The translations under genes were made by a program, and so were the position numbers. DNA of 12,652 nt from Fidelibacterota bacterium (GTDB lineage Bacteria; Pseudomonadota; Alphaproteobacteria; Rhodospirillales; Rhodospirillaceae): NCBI GenBank assembly GCA_947473445.1, contig CANJEU010000022.1, positions 1 to 12,652 of the forward strand. Direction: 5' to 3'. The notes below the pieces were generated by a model that did not search any database, was not told the DNA's origin, and saw nothing but the letters and a program-made list of their open reading frames with translations. Below are positions 12,105 through 12,652 of the stretch, one piece after another (positions within the stretch are counted from its first letter, which is position 1; the number at the start of each line of letters is the position of its first letter).

Positions 12105-12652
12105 TTAATGCAAGCGCTCGCGCAGTTCTTCAATAACTTGCGCGATCTTGCGCTTATCTGGGCCCTCGGGCGTGCGGGTGACAAAACCCTCGAAGGCTTC
12201 GACGGCGTGTTTCAGGTGCCCCAGGCGCATATGCATGACGCCGGCCTCGCGCCAAAGCGTGGCGTTATCGGGGTCGAGCATCTGCATGGCGGCGATGGCT
12301 TCCAAAGCCCCGCCAATCTCGTTCAGCTCCATACGCCGGGTCTTCACATTATTCTGAAGACGAATCAGCACGTCGCGATTGCTTACGGGCCGGTAATGGC
12401 TGGCCTCAAGCTCGGTCGCCGTGCCGCGCACCAGTTTCAGCAGCTCGCGCAGCGCCCTTACTTCCATCACCCGGCCGCTATAGAATGGGTCGATGATCAC
12501 GCGCCGGCCGTCACGGCTTTCAAGGCGCACCAGGAAATGCCCGGGGAAATTCAGGCCGGCCGCGTTCCAGCCCTGCGCGCGCGCGGCGGCCAGATAGAGA
12601 ATGCCCAGCGAGACGGGCAAACCGCGGCGGCGCTCGATCACGCGCATCATAT
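12105..12652 (-). CDS. SirB1-like transglutaminase-fold/TPR protein, 5' end outside window
   Basis: 182 residues are visible and the frame continues past the right edge. The in-frame Met at 12650 lies within the conserved V-I-E-R-R-R-G-L-P-V-S-L-G-I-L-Y-L motif, so it is not the true start; a further ~80-100 N-terminal residues are expected upstream. P-G-H-F-L-V-R and I-I-D-P-F-Y-S-G are the other core motifs of the transglutaminase-like SirB1 domain, which in this family usually lacks the catalytic cysteine. The C-terminal ~90 residues form TPR-like helices (A-L-E-A-I-A-A-M-Q-M-L-D-P-D-N, then H-M-R-L-G-H-L-K-H-A-V-E-A-F-E). Biochemical role is not known; the name comes from an adjacent-gene study in Salmonella and does not prove a regulatory function. 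Confidence 0.88.
   Translation of the reverse strand, partial: MMRVIERRRGLPVSLGILYLAAARAQGWNAAGLNFPGHFLVRLESRDGRRVIIDPFYSGRVMEVRALRELLKLVRGTATELEASHYRPVSNRDVLIRLQNNVKTRRMELNEIGGALEAIAAMQMLDPDNATLWREAGVMHMRLGHLKHAVEAFEGFVTRTPEGPDKRKIAQVIEELRERLH

Noticed and set aside
1..12652. Search for CRISPR arrays, transposases, integrases, toxin-antitoxin pairs, defence genes and biosynthetic clusters
   Set aside because: No regularly spaced repeats, terminal inverted repeats or matching protein families were seen. The XRE-type regulator has no toxin-like neighbour.

Overview
The window looks like a compact, GC-rich chromosomal segment of an alphaproteobacterium. The pointers are a GTP cyclohydrolase II carrying a long degenerate N-terminal half, a HTH regulator of the kind common in that class, and a minus-strand gshB / yifB-comM neighbourhood. 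The genus cannot be fixed from this sequence. There is no phage gene, transposase, CRISPR array, tRNA or rRNA. Almost all of it is housekeeping and envelope or redox biology, and I see no convincing new multi-gene system.

Layout. 1-720 (+): 3' part of an outer-membrane beta-barrel gene, signal peptide at the window edge. 717-1325 (-): a ThiE/TenI-family TIM-barrel gene. 1324-2037 (+): PLP-binding YggS. 2034-2600 (-): a cytochrome b561. 2653-3615 (+): a periplasmic c-type cytochrome with one CXXCH and one CX3CH motif, followed by a perfect 15-bp terminator hairpin. 4249-3728 (-) and 5411-4254 (-): ribA followed by an L,D-transpeptidase gene, one operon. 5595-6287 (+): an OmpR-type response regulator with no kinase beside it. 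6930-6403 (-): a SinR-like HTH regulator with a strong hairpin ahead of its ribosome-binding site. 6931-7307: the one long non-coding stretch. 7308-8020 (+): hisE and a HIT-family gene.

The right third, 8021-12652, reads entirely on the minus strand: SirB1-like protein (5' end outside the window), gshB, mscS, yifB/comM, then a small glycine-zipper lipoprotein whose 3' region folds into three successive hairpins, the last being a UUCG-capped intrinsic terminator. gshB and mscS are clearly co-transcribed (9-nt gap).

How the genes work together. The divergent b561 / diheme cytochrome pair suggests a quinol-to-periplasm electron-transfer module. ribA supplies riboflavin precursors, and the L,D-transpeptidase gene shares its transcript. 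hisE acts in histidine synthesis away from other his genes in this window. The packing is very tight on the left: two convergent pairs share 4 nt at their stop codons, and one divergent pair may share the palindrome CATG as both start codons. The items most worth a second look are the structured 3' region at 8026-8171, the leader hairpin at 6945-6982, the b561/diheme pair and the CATG start overlap.
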